From: Limanda limanda
Taxonomy: Eukaryota > Chordata > Actinopteri > Pleuronectiformes > Pleuronectidae
Reading direction: 5' to 3'
DNA: 64,000 nucleotides
Assembly: GCF_963576545.1 (NCBI RefSeq)
Contig: NW_026870533.1
Location: 62,001 to 126,000 of the forward strand
Shown here: positions 51,301 through 63,980 of the stretch, one piece after another
How the letters are laid out: every line of letters starts with the position of its first letter
Position numbering within the stretch: position 1 is the first letter of the stretch
The notes under the pieces: model-generated
What the model was told of the DNA's origin: nothing
The model's database searches: none
The model's input: the letters and a program-made list of their open reading frames with translations, nothing else
Translations under genes and position numbers: made by a program

Positions 51301-53495
51301 TATCTCTTTCTCCTATGTGCTTTCATCCCTAACCCTAACCCTAACCCTTCCGAAAGTCGGAGAAGCTCAAGGATGGTACCGATCGATGCGCGCAACCCCA
51401 TTTAGTGGGGGTAGAGCCTACTTGCAAGTCTCTCCGACCTTCACAAAAAAAGTTATTCAAGAATATCTCCTCAGATTTGGGGGAATTTCGTCGGTCGACC
51501 TCTTCCGAAGGTCGTACAAGCTCGGGGATGGTACCAATCGATCCGCAGGACCCAAATTAGTCCAGATGCAACCACTTTCCAAGTCTCTCCGACCTTCACA
51601 AAAAAAGTTATTCAAGAATATCTCTTTCTCCTATGTGCTTTCATCCCTAACCCTAACCCTAACCCTTCCGAAAGTCGGAGAAGCTCAAGGATGGTACCGA
51701 TCGATGCGCGCTAATCCATTTAGTGGGGGTAGAGCCTACTTGCAAGTTTCTCCGACCTTCACAAAAAAAGTTATTCAAGAATATCTCCTCAGATTTGGGG
51801 GAATTTCGTCGGTCGACCTCTTCCGAAGGTCGTACAAGCTCGGGGATGGTACCAATCGATCCGCAGGACCCAAATTAGTCCAGATGCAACCACTTTCCAA
51901 GTCTCTCCGACCTTCACAAAAAAAGTTATTCAAGAATATCTCTTTCTCCTATGTGCTTTCATCCCTAACCCTAACCCTAACCCTTCCGAAAGTCGGAGAA
52001 GCTCAAGGATGGTACCGATCGATGCGCGCTACCCCATTTAGTGGGGGTAGAGCCTACTTGCAAGTCTCTCCGACCTTCACAAAAAAAGTTATTCAAGAAT
52101 ATCTCTTTCTCCTATGTGCTTTCATCCCTAACCCTAACCCTAACCCTTCCGAAAGTCGGAGAAGCTCAAGGATGGTACTGATCGATGCGCGCTACCCCAT
52201 TTAGTGGGGGTAGAGCCTACTTGCAAGTCTCTCCGACCTTCACAAAAAAAGTTATTCAAGAATATCTCTTTCTCCTATGTGCTTTCATCCCTAACCCTAA
52301 CCCTAACCCTTCCGAAAGTCGGAGAAGCTCAAGGATGGTACCGATCGATGCGCGCAACCCCATTTAGTGGGGGTAGAGCCTACTTGCAAGTCTCTCCGAC
52401 CTTCACAAAAAAAGTTATTCAAGAATATCTCTTTCTCCTATGTGCTTTCATCCCTAACACTAACCCTAACCCTTCCGAAAGTCGGAGAAGCTCAAGGATG
52501 GTACCGATCGATGCGCGCTACCCCATTTAGTGGGGGTAGAGCCTACTTGCAAGTCTCTCCGACCTTCACAAAAAAAGTTATTCAAGAATATCTCTTTCTC
52601 CTATGTGCTTTCATCCCTAACCCTAACCCTAACCCTTCCGAAAGTCGGAGAAGCTCAAGGATGGTACCGATCGATGCGCGCTACCCCATTTAGTGGGGGT
52701 AGAGCCTACTTGCAAGTCTCTCCGACCTTCACAAAAAAAGTTATTCAAGAATATCTCTTTCTCCTATGTGCTTTCATCCCTAACCCTAACCCTAACCCTT
52801 CCGAAAGTCGGAGAAGCTCAAGGATGGTACCGATCGATGCGCGCTACCCCATTTAGTGGGGGTAGAGCCTACTTGCAAGTCTCTCCGACCTTCACAAAAA
52901 AAGTTATTCAAGAATATCTCTTTCTCCTATGTGCTTTCATCCCTAACCCTAACCCTAACCCTTCCGAAAGTCGGAGAAGCTCAAGGATGGTACTGATCGA
53001 TGCGCGCTACCCCATTTAGTGGGGGTAGAGCCTACTTGCAAGTCTCTCCGACCTTCACAAAAAAAGTTATTCAAGAATATCTCTTTCTCCTATGTGCTTT
53101 CATCCCTAACCCTAACCCTTCCGAAAGTCGGAGAAGCTCAAGGATGGTACTGATCGATGCGCGCAACCCCATTTAGTGGGGGTAGAGCCTACTTGCAAGT
53201 CTCTCCGACCTTCACAAAAAAAGTTATTCAAGAATATCTCCTCAGATTTTGGGGGAATTTCGTCGGTCGACCTCTTCCGAAGGTCGTACAAGCTCGGGGA
53301 TGGTACCAATCGATCCGCAGGACCCAAATTAGTCCAGATGCAACCACTTTCCAAGTCTCTCCGACCTTCACAAAAAAAGTTATTCAAGAATATCTCTTTC
53401 TCCTATGTGCTTTCATCCCTAACCCTAACCCTAACCCTTCCGAAAGTCGGAGAAGCTCAAGGATGGTACCGATCGATGCGCGCTACCCCATTTAG
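48355..53495 (+). repeat. 5141-bp higher-order repeat, copy 1
   Basis: Marker order matches 53496-58000. Breaks in the telomeric tract recur: CTAAACC at 50695/55836 and CTAACAC at 52459/56964. Copy 1 contains an additional 799-bp B-A-B-A-A stretch (51406-52204) that copy 2 lacks. It ends with eight A units, a short A and a TTTTGGGGG B plus A. Confidence 0.87.
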
Positions 53496-56400
53496 TGGGG
53501 GTACAGCCTACTTGCAAGTCTCTCCGACCTTCACAAAAAAAGTTATTCAAGAATATCTCTTTCTCCTATGTGCTTTCATCCCTAACCCTAACCCTAACCC
53601 TTCCAAAAGTCGGAGAAGCTCAACGATGGTACCGATCGATGCGCGCTACCCCATTTAGTGGGGGTAGAGCCTACTTGCAAGTCTCTCCGACCTTCACAAA
53701 AAAAGTTATTCAAGAATATCTCCTCAGATTTGGGGGAATTTCGTCGGTCGACCTCTTCCGAAGGTCGTACAAGCTCGGGGATGGTACCAATCGATCCGCA
53801 GGACCCAAATTAGTCCAGATGCAACCACTTTCCAAGTCTCTCCGACCTTCACAAAAAAAGTTATTCAAGAATATCTCTTTCTCCTATGTGCTTTCATCCC
53901 TAACCCTAACCCTAACCCTTCCGAAAGTCGGAGAAGCTCAAGGATGGTACCGATCGATGCGCGCTACCCCATTTAGTGGGGGTAGAGCCTACTTGCAAGT
54001 CTCTCCGACCTTCACAAAAAAAGTTATTCAAGAATATCTCTTTCTCCTATGTGCTTTCATCCCTAACCCTAACCCTAACCCTTCCGAAAGTCGGAGAAGC
54101 TCAAGGATGGTACCGATCGATGCGCGCTACCCCATTTAGTGGGGGTAGAGCCTACTTGCAAGTCTCTCCGACCTTCACAAAAAAAGTTATTCAAGAATAT
54201 CTCTTTCTCCTATGTGCTTTCATCCCTAACCCTAACCCTAACCCTTCCGAAAGTCGGAGAAGCTCAAGGATGGTACCGATCGATGCGCGCTACCCCATTT
54301 AGTGGGGGTAGAGCCTACTTGCAAGTCTCTCCGACCTTCACAAAAAAAGTTATTCAAGAATATCTCTTTCTCCTATGTGCTTTCATCCCTAACCCTAACC
54401 CTAACCCTTCCGAAAGTCGGAGAAGCTCAAGGATGGTACTGATCGATGCGCGCAACCCCATTTAGTGGGGGTAGAGCCTACTTGCAAGTCTCTCCGACCT
54501 TCACAAAAAAAGTTATTCAAGAATATCTCCTCAGATTTGGGGGAATTTCGTCGGTCGACCTCTTCCGAAGGTCGTACAAGCTCGGGGATGGTACCAATCG
54601 ATCCGCAGGACCCAAATTAGTCCAGATGCAACCACTTTCCAAGTCTCTCCGACCTTCACAAAAAAAGTTATTCAAGAATATCTCTTTCTCCTATGTGCTT
54701 TCATCCCTAACCCTAACCCTAACCCTTCCGAAAGTCGGAGAAGCTCAAGGATGGTACCGATCGATGCGCGCTACCCCATTTAGTGGGGGTAGAGCCTACT
54801 TGCAAGTCGCTCCGACCTTCACAAAAAAAGTTATTCAAGAATATCTCTTTCTCCTATGTGCTTTCATCCCTAACCCTAACCCTAACCCTTCCGAAAGTCG
54901 GAGAAGCTCAAGGATGGTACCGATCGATGCGCGCAACCCCATTTAGTGGGGGTAGAGCCTACTTGCAAGTCTCTCCGACCTTCACAAAAAAAGTTATTCA
55001 AGAATATCTCCTCAGATTTGGGGGAATTTCGTCGGTCGACCTTTTCCGAAGGTCGTACAAGCTCGGGGATGGTACCAATCGATCCGCAGGACCCAAATTA
55101 GTCCAGATGCAACCACTTTCCAAGTCTCTCCGACCTTCACAAAAAAAGTTATTCAAGAATATCTCTTTCTCCTATGTGCTTTCATCCCTAACCCTAACCC
55201 TAACCCTTCCGAAAGTCGGAGAAGCTCAAGGATGGTACCGATCGATGCGCGCTAATCCATTTAGTGGGGGTAGAGCCTACTTGCAAGTTTCTCCGACCTT
55301 CACAAAAAAAGTTATTCAAGAATATCTCCTCAGATTTGGGGGAATTTCGTCGGTCGACCTCTTCCGAAGGTCGTACAAGCTCGGGGATGGTACCAATCGA
55401 TCCGCAGGACCCAAATTAGTCCAGATGCAACCACTTTCCAAGTCTCTCCGACCTTCACAAAAAAAGTTATTCAAGAATATCTCTTTCTCCTATGTGCTTT
55501 CATCCCTAACCCTAACCCTAACCCTTCCGAAAGTCGGAGAAGCTCAAGGATGGTACCGATCGATGCGCGCTACCCCATTTAGTGGGGGTAGAGCCTACTT
55601 GCAAGTCTCTCCGACCTTCACAAAAAAAGTTATTCAAGAATATCTCTTTCTCCTATGTGCTTTCATCCCTAACCCTAACCCTAACCCTTCCGAAAGTCGG
55701 AGAAGCTCAAGGATGGTACCGATCGATGCGCGCTACCCCATTTAGTGGGGGTAGAGCCTACTTGCAAGTCTCTCCGACCTTCACAAAAAAAGTTATTCAA
55801 GAATATCTCTTTCTCCTATGTGCTTTCATCCCTAAACCTAACCCTAACCCTTCCGAAAGTCGGAGAAGCTCAAGGATGGTACCGATCGATGCGCGCAACC
55901 CCATTTAGTGGGGGTAGAGCCTACTTGCAAGTCTCTCCGACCTTCACAAAAAAAGTTATTCAAGAATATCTCTTTCTCCTATGTGCTTTCATCCCTAACC
56001 CTAACCCTAACCCTTCCGAAAGTCGGAGAAGCTCAAGGATGGTACCGATCGATGCGCGCTACCCCATTTAGTGGGGGTAGAGCCTACTTGCAAGTCTCTC
56101 CGACCTTCACAAAAAAAGTTATTCAAGAATATCTCTTTCTCCTATGTGCTTTCATCCCTAACCCTAACCCTAACCCTTCCGAAAGTCGGAGAAGCTCAAG
56201 GATGGTACCGATCGATGCGCGCTACCCCATTTAGTGGGGGTAGAGCCTACTTGCAAGTCTCTCCGACCTTCACAAAAAAAGTTATTCAAGAATATCTCCT
56301 CAGATTTGGGGGAATTTCGTCGGTCGACCTCTTCCGAAGGTCGTACAAGCTCGGGGATGGTACCAATCGATCCGCAGGACCCAAATTAGTCCAGATGCAA

Positions 56401-58000
56401 CCACTTTCCAAGTCTCTCCGACCTTCACAAAAAAAGTTATTCAAGAATATCTCTTTCTCCTATGTGCTTTCATCCCTAACCCTAACCCTTCCGAAAGTCG
56501 GAGAAGCTCAAGGATGGTACCGATCGATGCGCGCTACCCCATTTAGTGGGGGTAGAGCCTACTTGCAAGTCTCTCCGACCTTCACAAAAAAAGTTATTCA
56601 AGAATATCTCTTTCTCCTATGTGCTTTCATCCCTAACCCTAACCCTAACCCTTCCGAAAGTCGGAGAAGCTCAAGGATGGTACCGATCGATGCGCGCAAC
56701 CCCATTTAGTGGGGGTAGAGCCTACTTTCAAGTCTCTCCGACCTTCACAAAAAAAGTTATTCAAGAATATCTCTTTCTCCTATGTGCTTTCATCCCTAAC
56801 CCTAACCCTAACCCTTCCGAAAGTCGGAGAAGCTCAAGGATGGTACCGATCGATGCGCGCAACCCCATTTAGTGGGGGTAGAGCCTACTTGCAAGTCTCT
56901 CCGACCTTCACAAAAAAAGTTATTCAAGAATATCTCTTTCTCCTATGTGCTTTCATCCCTAACACTAACCCTAACCCTTCCGAAAGTCGGAGAAGCTCAA
57001 GGATGGTACCGATCGATGCGCGCTACCCCATTTAGTGGGGGTAGAGCCTACTTGCAAGTCTCTCCGACCTTCACAAAAAAAGTTATTCAAGAATATCTCT
57101 TTCTCCTATGTGCTTTCATCCCTAACCCTAACCCTAACCCTTCCGAAAGTCGGAGAAGCTCAAGGATGGTACCGATCGATGCGCGCTACCCCATTTAGTG
57201 GGGGTAGAGCCTACTTGCAAGTCTCTCCGACCTTCACAAAAAAAGTTATTCAAGAATATCTCTTTCTCCTATGTGCTTTCATCCCTAACCCTAACCCTAA
57301 CCCTTCCGAAAGTCGGAGAAGCTCAAGGATGGTACCGATCGATGCGCGCTACCCCATTTAGTGGGGGTAGAGCCTACTTGCAAGTCTCTCCGACCTTCAC
57401 AAAAAAAGTTATTCAAGAATATCTCTTTCTCCTATGTGCTTTCATCCCTAACCCTAACCCTAACCCTTCCGAAAGTCGGAGAAGCTCAAGGATGGTACTG
57501 ATCGATGCGCGCTACCCCATTTAGTGGGGGTAGAGCCTACTTGCAAGTCTCTCCGACCTTCACAAAAAAAGTTATTCAAGAATATCTCTTTCTCCTATGT
57601 GCTTTCATCCCTAACCCTAACCCTTCCGAAAGTCGGAGAAGCTCAAGGATGGTACTGATCGATGTGCGCAACCCCATTTAGTGGGGGTAGAGCCTACTTG
57701 CAAGTCTCTCCGACCTTCACAAAAAAAGTTATTCAAGAATATCTCCTCAGATTTTGGGGGAATTTCGTCGGTCGACCTCTTCCGAAGGTCGTACAAGCTC
57801 GGGGATGGTACCAATCGATCTGCAGGACCCAAATTAGTCCAGATGCAACCACTTTCCAAGTCTCTCCGACCTTCACAAAAAAAGTTATTCAAGAATATCT
57901 CTTTCTCCTATGTGCTTTCATCCCTAACCCTAACCCTAACCCTTCCGAAAGTCGGAGAAGCTCAAGGATGGTACCGATCGATGCGCGCTACCCCAATTAG
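53496..58000 (+). repeat. 4505-bp higher-order repeat, copy 2
   Basis: This copy equals the preceding block except for one extra 163-bp A (between about 56071 and 56234) and absence of the 799-bp stretch. The net difference of 636 bp accounts exactly for 5141 versus 4505. Private changes include GTCGCTCC near 54808, CTACTTTCAAG near 56727 and CCCCAATTAG near 57996. Confidence 0.87.
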
Positions 58001-60096
58001 TGGGGGTAGAGCCTACTTGCAAGTCTCTCCGACCTTTACAAAAAAAGTTATTCAAGAATATCTCTTTCTCCTATGTGCTTTCATCCCTAACCCTAACCCT
58101 AACCCTTCCGAAAGTCGGAGAAGCTCAAGGATGGTACCGATCGATGCGCGCAACCCCATTTAGTGGGGGTAGAGCCTACTTGCAAGTCTCTCCGACCTTC
58201 ACAAAAAAAGTTATTCAAGAATATCTCTTTCTCCTATGTGCTTTCATCCCTAACCCTAACCCTAACCCTTCCGAAAGTCGGAGAAGCTCAAAGATGGTAC
58301 CGATCGATGCGCGCTACCCCATTTAGTGGGGGTAGAGCCTACTTGCAAGTCTCTCCGACCTTCACAAAAAAAGTTATTCAAGAATATCTCTTTCTCCTAT
58401 GTGCTTTCATCCCTAACCCTAACCCTAACCCTTCCGAAAGTCGGAGAAGCTCAAGGATGGTACCGATCGATGCGCGCTACCCCATTTAGTGGGGGTAGAG
58501 CCTACTTGCAAGTCTCTCCGACCTTCACAAAAAAAGTTATTCAAGAATATCTCTTTCTCCTATGTGCTTTCATCCCTAACCCTAACCCTAACCCTTCCGA
58601 AAGTCGGAGAAGCTCAAGGATGGTACCGATCGATGCGCGCTACCCCATTTAGTGGGGGTAGAGCCTACTTGCAAGTCTCTCCGACCTTCACAAAAAAAGT
58701 TATTCAAGAATATCTCTTTCTCCTATGTGCTTTCATCCCTAACCCTAACCCTAACCCTTCCGAAAGTCGGAGAAGCTCAAGGATGGTACTGATCGATGCG
58801 CGCAACCCCATTTAGTGGGGGTAGAGCCTACTTGCAAGTCTCTCCGACCTTCACAAAAAAAGTTATTCAAGAATATCTCCTCAGATTTGGGGGAATTTCG
58901 TCGGTCGACCTCTTCCGAAGGTCGTACAAGCTCGGGGATGGTACCAATCGATCTGCAGGACCCAAATTAGTCCAGATGCAACCACTTTCCAAGTCTCTCC
59001 GACCTTCACAAAAAAAGTTATTCAAGAATATCTCTTTCTCCTATGTGCTTTCATCCCTAACCCTAACCCTAACCCTTCCGAAAGTCGGAGAAGCTCAAGG
59101 ATGGTACCGATCGATGCGCGCTACCCCATTTAGTGGGGGTAGAGCCTACTTGCAAGTCTCTCCGACCTTCACAAAAAAAGTTATTCAAGAATATCTCTTT
59201 CTCCTATGTGCTTTCATCCCTAACCCTAACCCTAACCCTTCCGAAAGTCAGAGAAGCTCAAGGATGGTACTGATCGATGCGCGCAACCCCATTTAGTGGG
59301 GGTAGAGCCTACTTGCAAGTCTCTCCGACCTTCACAAAAAAAGTTATTCAAGAATATCTCCTCAGATTTTGGGGGAATTTCGTCGGTCGACCTCTTCCGA
59401 AGGTCGTACAAGCTCGGGGATGGTACCAATCGATCTGCAGGACCCAAATTAGTCCAGATGCAACCACTTTCCAAGTCTCTCCGACCTTCACAAAAAAAGT
59501 TATTCAAGAATATCTCTTTCTCCTATGTGCTTTCATCCCTAACCCTAACCCTAACCCTTCCGAAAGTCGGAGAAGCTCAAGGATGGTACCGATCGATGCG
59601 CGCTACCCCATTTAGTGGGGGTAGAGCCTACTTGCAAGTCTCTCCGACCTTCACAAAAAAAGTTATTCAAGAATATCTCTTTCTCCTATGTGCTTTCATC
59701 CCTAACCCTAACCCTAACCCTTCCGAAAGTCGGAGAAGCTCAAGGATGGTACCGATCGATGCGCGCAACCCCATTTAGTGGGGGTAGAGCCTACTTGCAA
59801 GTCTCTCCGACCTTCACAAAAAAAGTTATTCAAGAATATCTCCTCAGATTTGGGGGAATTTCGTCGGTCGACCTCTTCCGAAGGTCGTACAAGCTCGGGG
59901 ATGGTACCAATCGATCCGCAGGACCCAAATTAGTCCAGATGCAACCACTTTCCAAGTCTCTCCGACCTTCACAAAAAAAGTTATTCAAGAATATCTCTTT
60001 CTCCTATGTGCTTTCATCCCTAACCCTAACCCTAACCCTTCCGAAAGTCGGAGAAGCTCAAGGATGGTACCGATCGATGCGCGCTACCCCATTTAG
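58001..60096 (+). repeat. Array segment rich in CTGCAG-type B units
   Basis: Run lengths are 6, 2, 2, then the start of the next. B units at 58835 and 59316 carry CTGCAG, and the second also has the extra T, as in the first 16 kb of the window. One A unit has GTCAGAG (59250) and one has CCTTTACA near 58036. Only A and B monomers are present. Confidence 0.83.
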
Positions 60097-63000
60097 TGGG
60101 GGTAGAGCCTACTTGCAAGTCTCTCCGACCTTCACAAAAAAAGTTATTCAAGAATATCTCCTCAGATTTGGGGGAATTTCGTCGGTCGACCTCTTCCGAA
60201 GGTCGTACAAGCTCGGGGATGGTACCAATCGATCCGCAGGACCCAAATTAGTCCAGATGCAACCACTTTCCAAGTCTCTCCGACCTTCACAAAAAAAGTT
60301 ATTCAAGAATATCTCTTTCTCCTATGTGCTTTCATCCCTAACCCTAACCCTAACCCTTCCGAAAGTCGGAGAAGCTCAAGGATGGTACTGATCGATGCGC
60401 GCTACCCCATTTAGTGGGGGTAGAGCCTACTTGCAAGTCTCTCCGACCTTCACAAAAAAAGTTATTCAAGAATATCTCTTTCTCCTATGTGCTTTCATCC
60501 CTAACCCTAACCCTAACCCTTCCGAAAGTCAGAGAAGCTCAAGGATGGTACCGATCGATGCGCGCTACCCCATTTAGTGGGGGTAAAGCCTACTTGCAAG
60601 TCTCTCCGACCTTCACAAAAAAAGTTATTCAAGAATATCTCCTCAGATTTGGGGGAATTTCGTCGGTCGACCTCTTCCGAAGGTCGTACAAGCTCGGGGA
60701 TGGTACCAATCGATCCGCAGGACCCAAATTAGTCCAGATGCAACCACTTTCCAAGTCTCTCCGACCTTCACAAAAAAAGTTATTCAAGAATATCTCTTTC
60801 TCCTATGTGCTTTCATCCCTAACCCTAACCCTAACCCTTCCGAAAGTCGGAGAAGCTCAAGGATGGTACTGATCGATGCGCGCTACCCCATTTAGTGGGG
60901 GTAGAGCCTACTTGCAAGTCTCTCCGACCTTCACAAAAAAAGTTATTCAAGAATATCTCTTTCTCCTATGTGCTTTCATCCCTAACCCTAACCCTAACCC
61001 TTCCGAAAGTCGGAGAAGCTCAAGGATGGTACCGATCGATGCGCGCTACCCCATTTAGTGGGGGTAGAGCCTACTTGCAAGTCTCTCCGACCTTCACAAA
61101 AAAAGTTATTCAAGAATATCTCTTTCTCCTATGTGCTTTCATCCCTAACCCTAACCCTAACCCTTCCGAAAGTCGGAGAAGCTCAAGGATGGTACCGATC
61201 GATGCGCGCTACCCCATTTAGTGGGGGTAGAGCCTACTTGCAAGTCTCTCCGACCTTCACAAAAAAAGTTATTCAAGAATATCTCTTTCTCCTATGTGCT
61301 TTCATCCCTAACCCTAACCCTAACCCTTCCGAAAGTCGGAGAAGCTCAAGGATGGTACCGATCGATGCGCGCTACCCCATTTAGTGGGGGTAGAGCCTAC
61401 TTGCAAGTCTCTCCGACCTTCAAAAAAAAAGTTATTCAAGAATATCTCTTTCTCCTATGTGCTTTCATCCCTAACCCTAACCCTAACCCTTCCGAAAGTC
61501 GGAGAAGCTCAAGGATGGTACCGATCGATGCGCGCTACCCCATTTAGTGGGGGTAGAGCCTACTTGCAAGTCTCTCCGACCTTCACAAAAAAAGTTATTC
61601 AAGAATATCTCTTTCTCCTATGTGCTTTCATCCCTAACCCTAACCCTAACCCTTCCGAAAGTCGGAGAAGCTCAAGGATGGTACCGATCGATGCGCGCTA
61701 CCCCATTTAGTGGGGGTAGAGCCTACTTGCAAGTCTCTCCGACCTTCACAAAAAAAGTTATTCAAGAATATCTCTTTCTCCTATGTGCTTTCATCCCTAA
61801 CCCTAACCCTAACCCTTCCGAAAGTCGGAGAAGCTCAAGGATGGTACTGATCGATGTGCGCAACCCCATTTAGTGGGGGTAGAGCCTACTTGCAAGTCTC
61901 TCCGACCTTCACAAAAAAAGTTATTCAAGAATATCTCCTCAGATTTGGGGGAATTTCGTCGGTCGACCTCTTCCGAAGGTCGTACAAGCTCGGGGATGGT
62001 ACCAATCGATCCGCAGGACCCAAATTAGTCCAGATGCAACCACTTTCCAAGTCTCTCCGACCTTCACAAAAAAAGTTATTCAAGAATATCTCTTTCTCCT
62101 ATGTGCTTTCATCCCTAACCCTAACCCTAACCCTTCCGAAAGTCGGAGAAGCTCAAGGATGGTACTGATCGATGCGCGCTACCCCATTTAGTGGGGGTAG
62201 AGCCTACTTGCAAGTCTCTCCGACCTTCACAAAAAAAGTTATTCAAGAATATCTCTTTCTCCTATGTGCTTTCATCCCTAACCCTAACCCTAACCCTTCC
62301 GAAAGTCGGAGAAGCTCAAGGATGGTACCGATCGATGCGCGCTACCCCATTTAGTGGGGGTAAAGCCTACTTGCAAGTCTCTCCGACCTTCACAAAAAAA
62401 GTTATTCAAGAATATCTCCTCAGATTTGGGGGAATTTCGTCGGTCGACCTCTTCCGAAGGTCGTACAAGCTCGGGGATGGTACCAATCGATCCGCAGGAC
62501 CCAAATTAGTCCAGATGCAACCACTTTCCAAGTCTCTCCGACCTTCACAAAAAAAGTTATTCAAGAATATCTCTTTCTCCTATGTGCTTTCATCCCTAAC
62601 CCTAACCCTAACCCTTCCGAAAGTCGGAGAAGCTCAAGGATGGTACTGATCGATGCGCGCTACCCCATTTAGTGGGGGTAGAGCCTACTTGCAAGTCTCT
62701 CCGACCTTCACAAAAAAAGTTATTCAAGAATATCTCTTTCTCCTATGTGCTTTCATCCCTAACCCTAACCCTAACCCTTCCGAAAGTCGGAGAAGCTCAA
62801 GGATGGTACCGATCGATGCGCGCTACCCCATTTAGTGGGGGTAGAGCCTACTTGCAAGTCTCTCCGACCTTCACAAAAAAAGTTATTCAAGAATATCTCT
62901 TTCTCCTATGTGCTTTCATCCCTAACCCTAACCCTAACCCTTCCGAAAGTCGGAGAAGCTCAAGGATGGTACCGATCGATGCGCGCTACCCCATTTAGTG
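60097..63000 (+). repeat. Tandem duplication, 1777-bp period
   Basis: Copies are 60097-61873 and 61874 to about 63000. Both contain a B + A + A + B + A order with TACTG...GCGCTACC units near 60414/62191 and 60895/62672, and GGGGGTAAAGCC at about 60586/62363. GTCAGAG at 60531 is present only in the first copy. Confidence 0.8.
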
Positions 63001-63980
63001 GGGGTAGAGCCTACTTGCAAGTCTCTCCGACCTTCACAAAAAAAGTTATTCAAGAATATCTCTTTCTCCTATGTGCTTTCATCCCTAACCCTAACCCTAA
63101 CCCTTCCGAAAGTCGGAGAAGCTCAAGGATGGTACTGATCGATGCGCGCAACCCCATTTAGTGGGGGTAGAGCCTACTTGCAAGTCTCTCCGACCTTCAC
63201 AAAAAAAGTTATTCAAGAATATCTCCTCAGATTTTGGGGGAATTTCGTCGGTCGACCTCTTCCGAAGGTCGTACAAGCTCGGGGATGGTACCAATCGATC
63301 TGCAGGACCCAAATTAGTCCAGATGCAACCACTTTCCAAGTCTCTCCGACCTTCACAAAAAAAGTTATTCAAGAATATCTCTTTCTCCTATGTGCTTTCA
63401 TCCCTAACCCTAACCCTAACCCTTCCGAAAGTCGGAGAAGCTCAAGGATGGTACCGATCGATGCGCGCTACCCCATTTAGTGGGGGTAGAGCCTACTTGC
63501 AAGTCTCTCCGACCTTCACAAAAAAAGTTATTCAAGAATATCTCTTTCTCCTATGTGCTTTCATCCCTAACCCTAACCCTAACCCTTCCGAAAGTCGGAG
63601 AAGCTCAAGGATGGTACCGATCGATGCGCGCAACCCCATTTAGTGGGGGTAGAGCCTACTTGCAAGTCTCTCCGACCTTCACAAAAAAAGTTATTCAAGA
63701 ATATCTCCTCAGATTTGGGGGAATTTCGTCGGTCGACCTCTTCCGAAGGTCGTACAAGCTCGGGGATGGTACCAATCGATCTGCAGGACCCAAATTAGTC
63801 CAGATGCAACCACTTTCCAAGTCTCTCCGACCTTCACAAAAAAAGTTATTCAAGAATATCTCTTTCTCCTATGTGCTTTCATCCCTAACCCTAACCCTAA
63901 CCCTTCCGAAAGTCGGAGAAGCTCAAGGATGGTACCGATCGATGCGCGCTACCCCATTTAGTGGGGGTAGAGCCTACTTG

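Noticed and set aside
51197..52204. Long open frames on the plus strand, up to 335 codons, and many of about 60-320 codons
   Set aside because: They follow from repeat arithmetic: A+B is 318 bp, divisible by three, so frames stay open through B-A stretches and close at the TAG in CATTTAG once two A units adjoin. The same peptide occurs in different frames, telomeric hexamers would be translated as Pro-Asn or Leu-Thr runs, and no protein family is recognisable.
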